Positions 1-5,312 of a DNA stretch of 5,312 nucleotides are shown here, one piece after another (positions within the stretch are counted from its first letter, which is position 1; each line of letters begins with the position of its first letter). The position numbers and the translations under genes are program-made. Under the pieces are notes generated by a model, which was not told where the DNA came from, searched no databases, and saw only the letters and a program-made list of their open reading frames with translations. The stretch is from positions 1 through 5,312 of the forward strand of contig CAMZAC010000052.1 of assembly GCA_947304085.1 (NCBI GenBank), read 5' to 3'. This stretch comes from an uncultured Alphaproteobacteria bacterium. GTDB taxonomy: Bacteria; Pseudomonadota; Alphaproteobacteria; Rs-D84.

Positions 1-2422
1 TGCAAAGTGTGATGATACAACGTCTTGCACAAGTGATATGGCTATTTATGTTGGGGTTGGGACAGATAAAAATTGGTATATTAATTCAGATGGTGGCGAT
101 AATATAAATTTGGTTTATGCTCCGGATGATACTGGCGCAATATATGAAACAAAGACATTGCAAAAAAATTCTGGGTATTTTAATTTTTCCGCCATGGAAA
201 ATGCGTCTTCAAAAGTAGATGTTATTGCGAATACAAACGTTATTCCTGGATCTAAACAAAATTCTTATGTGACAGTGAACACTTTTAATAAGTTTGTGGA
301 TCAGTTGAAAGAGAATCCGGGAATGGGTGCCGTTGATGACATAAGTGCGTATATGGGGTTGGTATCAACAATTTATGGTTCATATGGAACTGATGATCAA
401 GGGGTTATCGCAAACAGATTGTTTAGTAGTTATTCATCATCAACATCAACAACAAAACCAATAATAATAATGCCTGCTGGTGAATATATTGCAGGAGTTA
501 CGGTTGTTGATAGTAGCAATAATATTATACTAGAAGATTCGTATGCATTTTTGCATACGTTGGATGCGACTTTTGAAAATTATGCACCGATGATTGACCC
601 TTATTCTGGAACTTTGGCACATAATTTTATGACGATTGTTGGGGTGTCACATACAGATGGAACATCTGATGCAACATCTGTTGATAATTATGGTGATGGG
701 ACATCTTATGGAAAATATCGGTTATCTAGTTGGGAATCTACTTCTATAGATGATACAACCGGAAACACAACAACTACTATATACAACAGTCGTATGTGTG
801 GTTTGGCGGGTGTCGGTAATGCAGCAGAGGGTATTGATCCGTGGTGTTTTGCTGCATCTGGTCCAACTGCAGAAATGGCAACTGCTGCTGCTGCTGGTGC
901 AGTTGCATCGGTTAAATCAGCGTTTTCATATATGAACAATGACCAAATATTTACATTGTTGGCTTTGACTGCAGATGGCCCGTATTTAAATGCAAATACG
1001 GATGGGGTAAGGTTTACAACGGATGAGTTGGTGAATTACTTACAGCAAAGGTATGAAATACCAAATGATTTAATACCGGTTGGGGATGATACAGACTTAT
1101 CTTCTTCTGAATATTTAAATTTGTTTAGACAGGTTTATGGATATGGACTTATTAATTTAAGACGTGCAATTAAACCGGCTTTTTCGGTCTATTATTATGA
1201 TGGAACGTCTGGAACCATCATTTCATCAAAGGGAACGCAAAATAAATATTGGGGAAGCGCGGCTACATCATCTTTGGCATCCGGCGTTTTGTCTTTGTCT
1301 GGGCGGGCCGCAATAAAAATATCTTATTTTGATATTTTGCAAAGTGTTGATGGAACTTTATCTTTGCCACGTGTTTGGACGGATACAATTGCGCTGGATA
1401 ATACGAATTCCAGATATGGTTTGTATATGGGTGATGTATTAAACGATTTTAATGTAGATTCTTCAAATAAGCGGACAAATAAAATTGGTAATTTAACAAT
1501 AGATATGTCGATATCTGCGCGTGCTTATAACGATGATTTAAATGGTTTGGATAATATGCGTCTTGCGTGGAACAATGATACGTTTGATATAGCTACAGAA
1601 TATCAACATCATCTGACAAATGGCGAATCCAGATTTAATGGTCGCGCAAACGGTTTGTTGGGTTTAGTATCAAATAGTTTGTCTGCAGATGCAATGTATA
1701 AATATGGTAATTTTGGCCTTGGGGGAAGTGCATTTGTTGGGTCGATTACAGATGAAAATCTTTTAGCCAAAGACCCTGTGGTTTCGTCTCAATTTGAACC
1801 TGGTCGGTTAGGATTGGCAAATGGTGGTGCGATGAATGCAAAATATGATAATGATAAATTTGGCTTAAATGTGTCGTTCGGTATCATGCATGAGGATAAT
1901 ACTGTGTTGGGCATGGTAAGTGATGGACTGTTGGCTTTGCGAGACACCAATACAAAATATGTTGATACTGTCGCAACATATAAACCATCAGAACAAATAA
2001 AATTATCTTTGCGTGGAACATATGCAATTACTGATACAGTATCAGATGGTTTATTAATTACAGATGTATCAAATATAAAATCTGATTCATTTGCGTTGGG
2101 TGTAGATTTTGGCAGGTTTGGTTTTACTGCGGCAATGCCTTTAGCAGTTGTAGATGGTCAGCTGGGTTATGGTTATGCAGATTTTAAAGTTGTTGGAAAT
2201 AATGGTAAATACGAAATTGCTGTTAATGACGCACACACAGAATATATTGATTTGTCTGCAGTGAAGCGTGAGTTGCGTTTTACGACAACATATAAACAAT
2301 CGTTAAGCAATTGGACAGATGCGGGTATTGGATTTATATATCGTGTTAATCCGAATAATACAGATGCATTTGGTAACGAATCGATATTTATGTTTAAATT
2401 ACATCACAGATTGGGTATATAA
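1..2422 (+). CDS. S8 (subtilisin-like) autotransporter, 5' partial, probable inactive protease domain
   Basis: The reading frame is open to the left edge (first full codon at base 2), so the ATG at 38 is probably internal; residues below are counted from that Met. Residues 1-380 resemble the passenger of NalP/SphB1-type S8 autotransporters: a VDVIAN segment (60-65), IIIMPAGE (142-149), a CG...WC cysteine pair (C254, C270), a helix at 288-310 ending in TADGPYL, and YGYGLINL (367-374), which closes the S8 domain in this family. From about 490 to 794 there are alternating amphipathic strands ending in a hydrophobic residue, as expected of a type V secretion barrel in the outer membrane. Normal S8 enzymes carry GTSxAxP and AAGN; here the aligned segments read GPTAEMATAAAAG (275-287) and PAGE, so serine and oxyanion Asn seem missing. 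The Asp and His of the triad cannot be judged, because the N-terminal part is outside the window. The frame itself is intact, so this is not an obvious pseudogene. The family call is firm; loss of activity is inferred. Confidence 0.85.
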   Translation, partial: AKCDDTTSCTSDMAIYVGVGTDKNWYINSDGGDNINLVYAPDDTGAIYETKTLQKNSGYFNFSAMENASSKVDVIANTNVIPGSKQNSYVTVNTFNKFVDQLKENPGMGAVDDISAYMGLVSTIYGSYGTDDQGVIANRLFSSYSSSTSTTKPIIIMPAGEYIAGVTVVDSSNNIILEDSYAFLHTLDATFENYAPMIDPYSGTLAHNFMTIVGVSHTDGTSDATSVDNYGDGTSYGKYRLSSWESTSIDDTTGNTTTTIYNSRMCGLAGVGNAAEGIDPWCFAASGPTAEMATAAAAGAVASVKSAFSYMNNDQIFTLLALTADGPYLNANTDGVRFTTDELVNYLQQRYEIPNDLIPVGDDTDLSSSEYLNLFRQVYGYGLINLRRAIKPAFSVYYYDGTSGTIISSKGTQNKYWGSAATSSLASGVLSLSGRAAIKISYFDILQSVDGTLSLPRVWTDTIALDNTNSRYGLYMGDVLNDFNVDSSNKRTNKIGNLTIDMSISARAYNDDLNGLDNMRLAWNNDTFDIATEYQHHLTNGESRFNGRANGLLGLVSNSLSADAMYKYGNFGLGGSAFVGSITDENLLAKDPVVSSQFEPGRLGLANGGAMNAKYDNDKFGLNVSFGIMHEDNTVLGMVSDGLLALRDTNTKYVDTVATYKPSEQIKLSLRGTYAITDTVSDGLLITDVSNIKSDSFALGVDFGRFGFTAAMPLAVVDGQLGYGYADFKVVGNNGKYEIAVNDAHTEYIDLSAVKRELRFTTTYKQSLSNWTDAGIGFIYRVNPNNTDAFGNESIFMFKLHHRLGI
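434..471 (+). repeat. Trinucleotide-rich run (TCA/ACA then ATA) in the autotransporter passenger
   Basis: Near-repeats of TCA/ACA (434-454) and an ATA run (461-469) encode a Ser/Thr linker followed by Ile-Ile-Ile, immediately before the PAGE segment that replaces AAGN. Confidence 0.6.
540..559. repeat. Intragenic perfect inverted repeat, 8-bp arms
   Basis: CGTATGCA and TGCATACG are separated by TTTT within the autotransporter coding sequence. It can form a small hairpin on either strand, but no regulatory role is evident this far inside the gene. Confidence 0.5.
884..895 (+). repeat. Four tandem GCT codons at the degenerate serine loop
   Basis: GCT is repeated four times, encoding A283-A286, where S8 enzymes normally have the Pro-x-x-Ala stretch after the catalytic serine. 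Confidence 0.65.
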
Positions 2423-2440
2423 AATAAAAAATAGTTGTAT

Positions 2441-2465
2441 AAACCGCCGAATTTGGCGGTTTTTT
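2441..2465 (+). terminator. Rho-independent terminator of the autotransporter gene
   Basis: An 8-bp perfect stem (AAACCGCC with GGCGGTTT), a 6-base GAATTT loop and a T-rich tail running to 2465 begin 18 bases after the autotransporter stop codon. The hairpin separates that gene from the hydrolase downstream, which therefore probably has its own promoter. Confidence 0.9.
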
Positions 2466-2520
2466 GTTTGTGGAATAGCTTCCTGGTGCTTTTGTTTTGT
2501 ATATATGTAAAATGGAAAGT

Positions 2521-2589
2521 ATGAAAACGAAAACATTTACTTTTTTGATGATACTGGCAATTGTTGGGATTCATCGCAGTGCCGATTCC
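2521..2589 (+). other. Signal peptide of the Ntn hydrolase
   Basis: The 23 codons encode a lysine-bearing N-region, about 13 hydrophobic residues (TFTFLMILAIVGI) and a polar end finishing ADS. Ala at -3 and Ser at -1 fit signal peptidase I cleavage, which would leave Cys as the first mature residue. That is the residue an Ntn hydrolase needs free at its N-terminus, so export and activation would be the same step. The Cys lacks a typical lipobox before it (SADS rather than L-[AS]-[GA]), so a lipoprotein is less likely. Confidence 0.8.
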
Positions 2590-3597
2590 TGTACAGGAAT
2601 CACATTACAATCAGCAGACGGAGCAAACATTGTTGCGCGCAGTGTAGAGTGGGCAAATGGGGAATCGCCAAGCGATTATCTGATTGTCCCACGTGGACAC
2701 CAAGAACAATCTGCTTTGCCAGATGGAACGCATGATGGTATGAAATTCAGTGCGTTTTATGGTTATGTTGGTTTAGCATCAGAAGATTATGTTATAGAAG
2801 GGCTAAATGAAGTAGGGTTGTCGGCAGGTTTGTTTTATTTTCCTAAATTTGGTTCGTACCCAAAGTACAATGCCAAAGATAATGATATAACATTGTCTGA
2901 TACGCAATTTGTTGCATGGGTTTTGGGAAATTTCGAAACGGTTGATGATGTCATCAATGCATTGCAGACAATCAGAATAACCGCAACAGATCCACGTGCA
3001 GAAACTTTGCATTGGCGCGTTGCAGATAAATTCGGCCGTCAAATAGTCATAGAATATATAGACGGAATTCCAATGGTTCATGATAATAAACTTGGCGTTC
3101 TGACAAATTCACCGGCATATGATTGGCATATAACTAATTTAAGTAATTATATTAACTTGCACAGTGGTACTGCGGATGCGCATGAATTTGGTAATGTATA
3201 TGTTTCACCGTTGGGACATGGGTCAGGTTTGTTAGGGTTGCCGGGCGATATGACACCACCATCACGATTTATACGTGCCGCATTTTTCCAAAACAGTGCT
3301 CCGGTGTTAGCCACGGCGGATAAAACAGTAGAGCAGGCATTTCATATTTTGTCTGCATTGACAATACCTGTTGGTGCACAATTTGCAGATGCTAAACAAG
3401 TGCCGGATATCCCGTTGGCTACCCAGTGGACCAGTGTGACAGATATGACAAATAACAAGCTGTATTATACGACAATGTATAATCCTACAATTCGCTGGTT
3501 TGATTTGAATAATATAGATTTTTCAAATGTTAAATATCAGCAACATCCGCTGGATACAGAAAAAGTTTGGCCAAAAGTTAGCGCAAAAGTAGATTAG
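2521..3597 (+). CDS. Exported choloylglycine hydrolase / penicillin V acylase family Ntn hydrolase (linear amide C-N hydrolase)
   Basis: Predicted periplasmic amidase that hydrolyses a linear amide. Characterised relatives act on conjugated bile salts, penicillin V or N-acyl-homoserine lactones; the substrate here cannot be read from sequence. Residues 1-23 are a signal peptide (MKTK, a hydrophobic core, then ADS), and C24 opens the CTGITL motif as the N-terminal nucleophile. Other family landmarks are ARSVEW (R40, E43), EGLNEVGLSAGLFYFP (93-108), LTNSPAYDW with N196 and ITNLSNY after it, and PSRFIRAAF (R249, R252). E43 stands where bile salt hydrolases usually have Asp; Glu is also seen in some Gram-negative members. 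The 359-residue length suits the family. The start is uncertain: ATG at 2521 gives a compact signal peptide, while ATG at 2512 and TTG at 2497 are in frame, and none has a well-spaced Shine-Dalgarno. A terminator lies upstream and a promoter-like sequence downstream, so it is probably transcribed alone. Family certain; substrate unknown. Confidence 0.93.
   Translation: MKTKTFTFLMILAIVGIHRSADSCTGITLQSADGANIVARSVEWANGESPSDYLIVPRGHQEQSALPDGTHDGMKFSAFYGYVGLASEDYVIEGLNEVGLSAGLFYFPKFGSYPKYNAKDNDITLSDTQFVAWVLGNFETVDDVINALQTIRITATDPRAETLHWRVADKFGRQIVIEYIDGIPMVHDNKLGVLTNSPAYDWHITNLSNYINLHSGTADAHEFGNVYVSPLGHGSGLLGLPGDMTPPSRFIRAAFFQNSAPVLATADKTVEQAFHILSALTIPVGAQFADAKQVPDIPLATQWTSVTDMTNNKLYYTTMYNPTIRWFDLNNIDFSNVKYQQHPLDTEKVWPKVSAKVD
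2584..2601. repeat. Perfect 18-base palindrome inside the hydrolase gene
   Basis: GATTCCTGTACAGGAATC is identical to its own reverse complement. It covers the codons for D-S-C-T-G-I, that is, the signal peptide cleavage site and the nucleophile Cys codon (2590-2592). It could be an intragenic operator-like site, a cruciform-prone sequence or chance; conserved amino acids already constrain part of it. Confidence 0.6.
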
Positions 3598-3607
3598 TAT
3601 AAAAAGG

Positions 3608-3636
3608 TTGACAAGTGGTATATATTTTGTCATTAT
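3608..3636 (+). promoter_or_regulatory. Sigma70-type promoter candidate for the 148-residue orphan
   Basis: A perfect TTGACA at 3608-3613 is followed after 17 bases by CATTAT at 3631-3636 (4 of 6 matches to TATAAT). A TG one base before the -10 gives an extended -10. The spacing is ideal, and the site lies just after the hydrolase stop codon and about 30 bases before the next ATG. Confidence 0.65.
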
Positions 3637-3655
3637 TGCGCCGGAAATATTAACC

Positions 3656-3662
3656 TAAGGGG
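3656..3662 (+). promoter_or_regulatory. Ribosome binding site, TAAGGGG
   Basis: A strong purine-rich Shine-Dalgarno sits 8 bases before the ATG at 3671 and fixes that start. Confidence 0.8.
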
Positions 3663-3670
3663 TATAAATA

Positions 3671-4117
3671 ATGACAATACAAATTTTTTCTAGGGTAGAT
3701 CCTAATTATGTGGCAACAGCCAAGGATAAAGCAAATTTGAACAAAATGATGGAATCAATACGTGCTGGTGACGTAAGTTTGGACAGTTTAAATGAACTGT
3801 TTTTGGCTGCACGTGCTGCAAATATGGCGGCAGAAATTATACCTGGATATATAAAGGCATGGTTAGCAGAATATAAAAAATTTGTTTCGTCACATTGGAA
3901 CAAATTCAGACAAGGTGGAGAAAGTCACCACGATGCAGAATTTGAGATTGCTTGTAATGCACAATGGGGCAGAAATTGGTTGTTAAGTGCAAAATCAGGT
4001 ATAAAAGAGTATGTTTATAAAGAAGTGTGGTCATACTTAGATTTGATTGAAAAGTATTGGAATACCGAAGATGATAGAATGAGACAATTTGTAAAAGGAC
4101 AACAACAACAAAGATAA
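3671..4117 (+). CDS. Hypothetical protein, 148 residues, tryptophan-rich, helical
   Basis: I do not recognise this protein. It has no signal peptide and no membrane segment, so it is probably cytoplasmic. Residues 18-56 look like two amphipathic helices (DKANLNKMMESIRAG, then SLDSLNELFLAARAANMAAE), and 60-80 and 108-140 look helical too. Six tryptophans (W64, W76, W99, W103, W120, W130) and many tyrosines fall in the second half. There is one Cys (C95) and a HH pair at 86-87; no catalytic motif is evident. The tail is charged and ends QQQQR, encoded by a CAA/ACA-rich run. A promoter-like sequence, a strong ribosome binding site and a terminator directly after the stop argue for a real monocistronic gene. 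It converges with the 144-residue gene on the other strand, with the shared hairpin between them. It could be a lineage-specific cytoplasmic protein or an adaptor; nothing in the sequence decides this. Confidence 0.8.
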   Translation: MTIQIFSRVDPNYVATAKDKANLNKMMESIRAGDVSLDSLNELFLAARAANMAAEIIPGYIKAWLAEYKKFVSSHWNKFRQGGESHHDAEFEIACNAQWGRNWLLSAKSGIKEYVYKEVWSYLDLIEKYWNTEDDRMRQFVKGQQQQR

Positions 4118-4121
4118 TTAT

Positions 4122-4147
4122 ACCGCCCGTTTGGGCGGTGTTTTTTT
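4122..4147 (+). terminator. Rho-independent terminator between convergent genes
   Basis: A perfect 7-bp stem (ACCGCCC with GGGCGGT), a GTTT loop and seven T residues after one G lie 4 bases past the stop of the 148-residue gene. Read from the other strand, the same hairpin is 20 bases after the stop of the 144-residue gene, but its tail there is only mixed A/T. It is therefore clearest as a plus-strand terminator and may also work in both directions. Confidence 0.88.
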
Positions 4148-4159
4148 ATCATATAAATA

Positions 4160-4594
4160 TTATCTGCCACGAATTTTATCAAATACGGTTCGGACAGTTT
4201 GTTGAAAATTTTTAATTTCGCTAATATTAAAAAGACCGATATTAATGTTTAAAAACTGTTCAATCAAATCGCGCAATGTCGAATTTTGTTCGGTAAGAAT
4301 GTCAATGGAACTGGCTTGATTTTTAATGACAACACTGTTTAGTTTGTTCTGGATAATTTTTTGCAATTCAATAAATTTAGCGCGATCAAACAAACCAATT
4401 TTCAGTTCAAGTACCTTTTTTAGCAACTCACGAAACAAGAGGTTTTGAGCCGTTAGTGTTCGAATAGTTTTGTTTTGTCCTTGAATAATGCGATCTTTGC
4501 CAGGCAGGACAGTAGATTCAATGTATTGCAATTTCTTCAAAAGATCTTCGCGACTTAAATCTTCGTTTTTTGTGTCTGTTAAATTTGATGTCAT
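4160..4594 (-). CDS. Hypothetical helical/coiled-coil protein, 144 residues, with an internal duplication
   Basis: I do not recognise the family. The protein is soluble, rich in Lys, Glu, Gln, Asn, Ile and Leu, and lacks Cys and Trp. A polar N-terminus (1-14) leads into predicted helices. Two units 53 residues apart match: 47-87 begins LTAQN and contains RELL and KIGLFD; 100-140 begins LTEQN and contains RDLI and NIGLFN. Each unit reads as a helix, an IGLF turn (66-69 and 119-122) and a second helix starting around FIELQ or IKNFQ, so a helical hairpin or oligomerising coiled coil is plausible. Regularly placed hydrophobic residues support this. AAGGA lies 6 bases before the ATG, fixing the start at 4594. 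The gene diverges from the membrane protein at 4730 and converges with the 148-residue gene. Structural or adaptor roles are possible; no enzymatic motif is seen. Confidence 0.82.
   Translation of the reverse strand: MTSNLTDTKNEDLSREDLLKKLQYIESTVLPGKDRIIQGQNKTIRTLTAQNLLFRELLKKVLELKIGLFDRAKFIELQKIIQNKLNSVVIKNQASSIDILTEQNSTLRDLIEQFLNINIGLFNISEIKNFQQTVRTVFDKIRGR
4175..4297 (-). repeat. Second copy of the internal IGLF repeat (residues 100-140)
   Basis: This segment encodes the second of two diverged units, starting LTEQN with IGLF at 119-122. The match to the first unit is at protein level, with Q, N, R, L and the whole IGLF block kept at a constant offset of 53 residues; the DNA has diverged. 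Confidence 0.7.
4334..4456 (-). repeat. First copy of the internal IGLF repeat (residues 47-87)
   Basis: This segment encodes the first unit, starting LTAQN with IGLF at 66-69. A 12-residue connector (88-99, VVIKNQASSIDI) separates it from the second unit. Confidence 0.7.
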
Positions 4595-4600
4595 GACACA

Positions 4601-4605
4601 TCCTT
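4601..4605 (-). promoter_or_regulatory. Ribosome binding site, AAGGA, for the 144-residue gene
   Basis: On the minus strand AAGGA follows an A-run and is 6 bases before the ATG at 4594. It decides the start. No convincing -35/-10 pair was found for this gene in the bases up to 4690. Confidence 0.75.
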
Positions 4606-4680
4606 TTTTTGTATCTTTATTACCAACTTAGCAATTTTTCCGGTGATTTCAAGATTTTTTTGTAAAAAGATTTATTTAAT

Positions 4681-4709
4681 TTGATTTTTGTCTTTGGTGT
4701 TGCTATGCT
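4681..4709 (+). promoter_or_regulatory. Sigma70-type promoter candidate for the MprF/YbhN-like gene
   Basis: TTGATT (4681-4686) is followed after 17 bases by TATGCT (4704-4709), with TGC directly before it as an extended -10. Each hexamer matches consensus at 4 of 6 positions and the spacing is ideal. The start codon is about 20 bases after the -10, so the leader would be short. Confidence 0.5.
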
Positions 4710-4729
4710 GTGTGCCGCAAGAGAGTTTT

Positions 4730-5312
4730 ATGTCAATCAAAACAAAACGTTTATTAAAGAAACTAATCAGTTATGCGGGTCTTTTCTTTTTTATATTGGC
4801 CGCAGGTATGCTTTATTGGCAATTGCGTAAATATTCGTTGGCTGATATCGCACATGCACTATTGAATATTCCAAAATATAATTTGTTTATGGCATGTATT
4901 GCTTGTTTGTGTGGGTATTTGGCGTTGTCTTTGTATGATTATTTAGCATTAGATTATGTGGAACGCAAAGTGTCTTGGTGGAAATGGATGTTGGCCGGAA
5001 TGCTGGGATTCGCAATCAGTAATAATGCCGGAAATGCGTTGGTCAGTGGTGGTGCGATTCGGTATCGTTTATATACTCGTTGGCGTGTGCCAGGTGGTGA
5101 TATTATAAAAATGTTGACTTTTTCGGGGATAACATACTTTTTGGGTGCATCTGCAATTGCAGTTATTGGTTATTTCTTGGTTCCGCACGAAATGTTCGAA
5201 AATTCAGTTGGTATAAAGGGGCTTTTCGGGTTATGTCTGGGGTTATTGTTGGTTTATTACGGATTGACTTTGTTTTTTCGTCATAAAACGGTCAAAATTG
5301 GCGAACTACTGT
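4730..5312 (+). CDS. MprF flippase-domain / UPF0104 (YbhN-like) integral membrane protein, 3' partial
   Basis: The ATG at 4730 opens a frame of 194 codons that runs off the right edge without a stop. About five membrane segments are visible (residues 13-31, 51-74, 86-109, 128-151, 163-183) after a basic start (MSIKTKRLLKK), which suggests an inner-membrane protein with a cytoplasmic N-terminus. YDYLAL (69-74) and SNNAGNALVSGGAIRYRLY (97-115) match the core signature of the N-terminal domain of lysylphosphatidylglycerol flippase/synthetase MprF and of stand-alone UPF0104 proteins. In MprF this domain moves aminoacylated phosphatidylglycerol to the outer leaflet, helping resist cationic peptides. 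Whether this protein also has the C-terminal synthetase domain cannot be seen. A purine stretch (AGAGAG) 4 bases before the ATG is a modest ribosome binding site. The gene diverges from the 144-residue gene. Confidence 0.85.
   Translation, partial: MSIKTKRLLKKLISYAGLFFFILAAGMLYWQLRKYSLADIAHALLNIPKYNLFMACIACLCGYLALSLYDYLALDYVERKVSWWKWMLAGMLGFAISNNAGNALVSGGAIRYRLYTRWRVPGGDIIKMLTFSGITYFLGASAIAVIGYFLVPHEMFENSVGIKGLFGLCLGLLLVYYGLTLFFRHKTVKIGELL

Noticed and set aside
706..939. Open frames on both strands (706-939 minus, 750-935 plus) inside the autotransporter
   Set aside because: They overlap a long, clearly coding frame with family motifs, and their low-complexity products match no fold I recognise.
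2319..2510. 63-codon plus-strand frame overlapping the autotransporter end and its terminator
   Set aside because: It reads straight through the terminator hairpin, and most of it is an out-of-frame reading of the barrel.
2466..2520. Possible promoter for the hydrolase between the terminator and the start
   Set aside because: Only weak hexamers (for example TTCCTG and TATATG) with no good -35 could be found, so no feature was called.
2942..2957. Inverted repeat TTGATGA-TG-TCATCAA in the hydrolase gene
   Set aside because: Seven-base arms of simple GAT/ATC composition with a 2-base gap are likely chance in AT-rich coding DNA.
2803..3081. 92-codon minus-strand frame inside the hydrolase
   Set aside because: It lies antisense to conserved family motifs, and its composition looks like an antisense shadow.
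3706..3903. 65-codon minus-strand frame inside the 148-residue gene
   Set aside because: It is antisense to a gene with its own promoter, ribosome binding site and terminator; no independent signals were seen.
4099..4114. CAA/ACA triplet run at the end of the 148-residue gene as a microsatellite
   Set aside because: It is only four glutamine codons long, too short to call a repeat element.
4589..4598. 10-base palindrome TGTCATGACA spanning the start codon of the 144-residue gene
   Set aside because: Ten-base palindromes are expected by chance in a window this size, and the flanks do not extend the symmetry.

Overview
This is a low-GC, AT-rich window that looks like a bacterial chromosome. 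It is densely coding, with ordinary Shine-Dalgarno sites before two genes and compact hairpin-plus-T-tract terminators. The best guess for the host is a Gram-negative alphaproteobacterium of a host-associated or gut type. Three things point there: an alphaproteobacterial-style S8 autotransporter ending in an outer-membrane barrel, a periplasmic choloylglycine-hydrolase-family enzyme, and an MprF/YbhN-type membrane protein, all AT-rich and favouring TTG for leucine. The taxonomy is inference from protein character, not from a marker gene.

Layout, left to right. (1) 1-2422 (+): the C-terminal part of an S8-type autotransporter whose start lies outside the window. A subtilisin-like fold is followed by a C-terminal beta-barrel, but the catalytic-serine loop and the oxyanion asparagine appear to be lost. 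A strong terminator follows at 2441-2465. (2) 2521-3597 (+): an exported Ntn hydrolase of the choloylglycine hydrolase / penicillin V acylase family, whose nucleophile cysteine is the predicted first mature residue. (3) 3671-4117 (+): a 148-residue, tryptophan-rich orphan protein with its own promoter-like sequence, a good ribosome binding site and a terminator. (4) 4160-4594 (-): a 144-residue helical protein carrying an internal duplication around an IGLF motif, convergent with gene 3. (5) 4730-5312 (+): the N-terminal part of a multi-pass membrane protein of the MprF flippase-domain / UPF0104 family. It is divergent from gene 4 and cut by the window end.

The genes do not form an obvious operon. 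Terminators separate 1 from 2 and sit between the convergent genes 3 and 4, while 4 and 5 diverge from a 135-base intergenic region. A loose common theme is the cell envelope: outer-membrane barrel, periplasmic amidase and inner-membrane lipid-handling protein. No functional coupling is shown by the sequence. No tRNA, rRNA, CRISPR array, transposase, attachment site or replication origin was seen, and no stretch over 300 bases lacks a gene.

The most notable observations are the apparent pseudoprotease autotransporter, a perfect 18-base palindrome over the nucleophile codon of the Ntn hydrolase, and the duplicated 144-residue protein, whose family I do not recognise.
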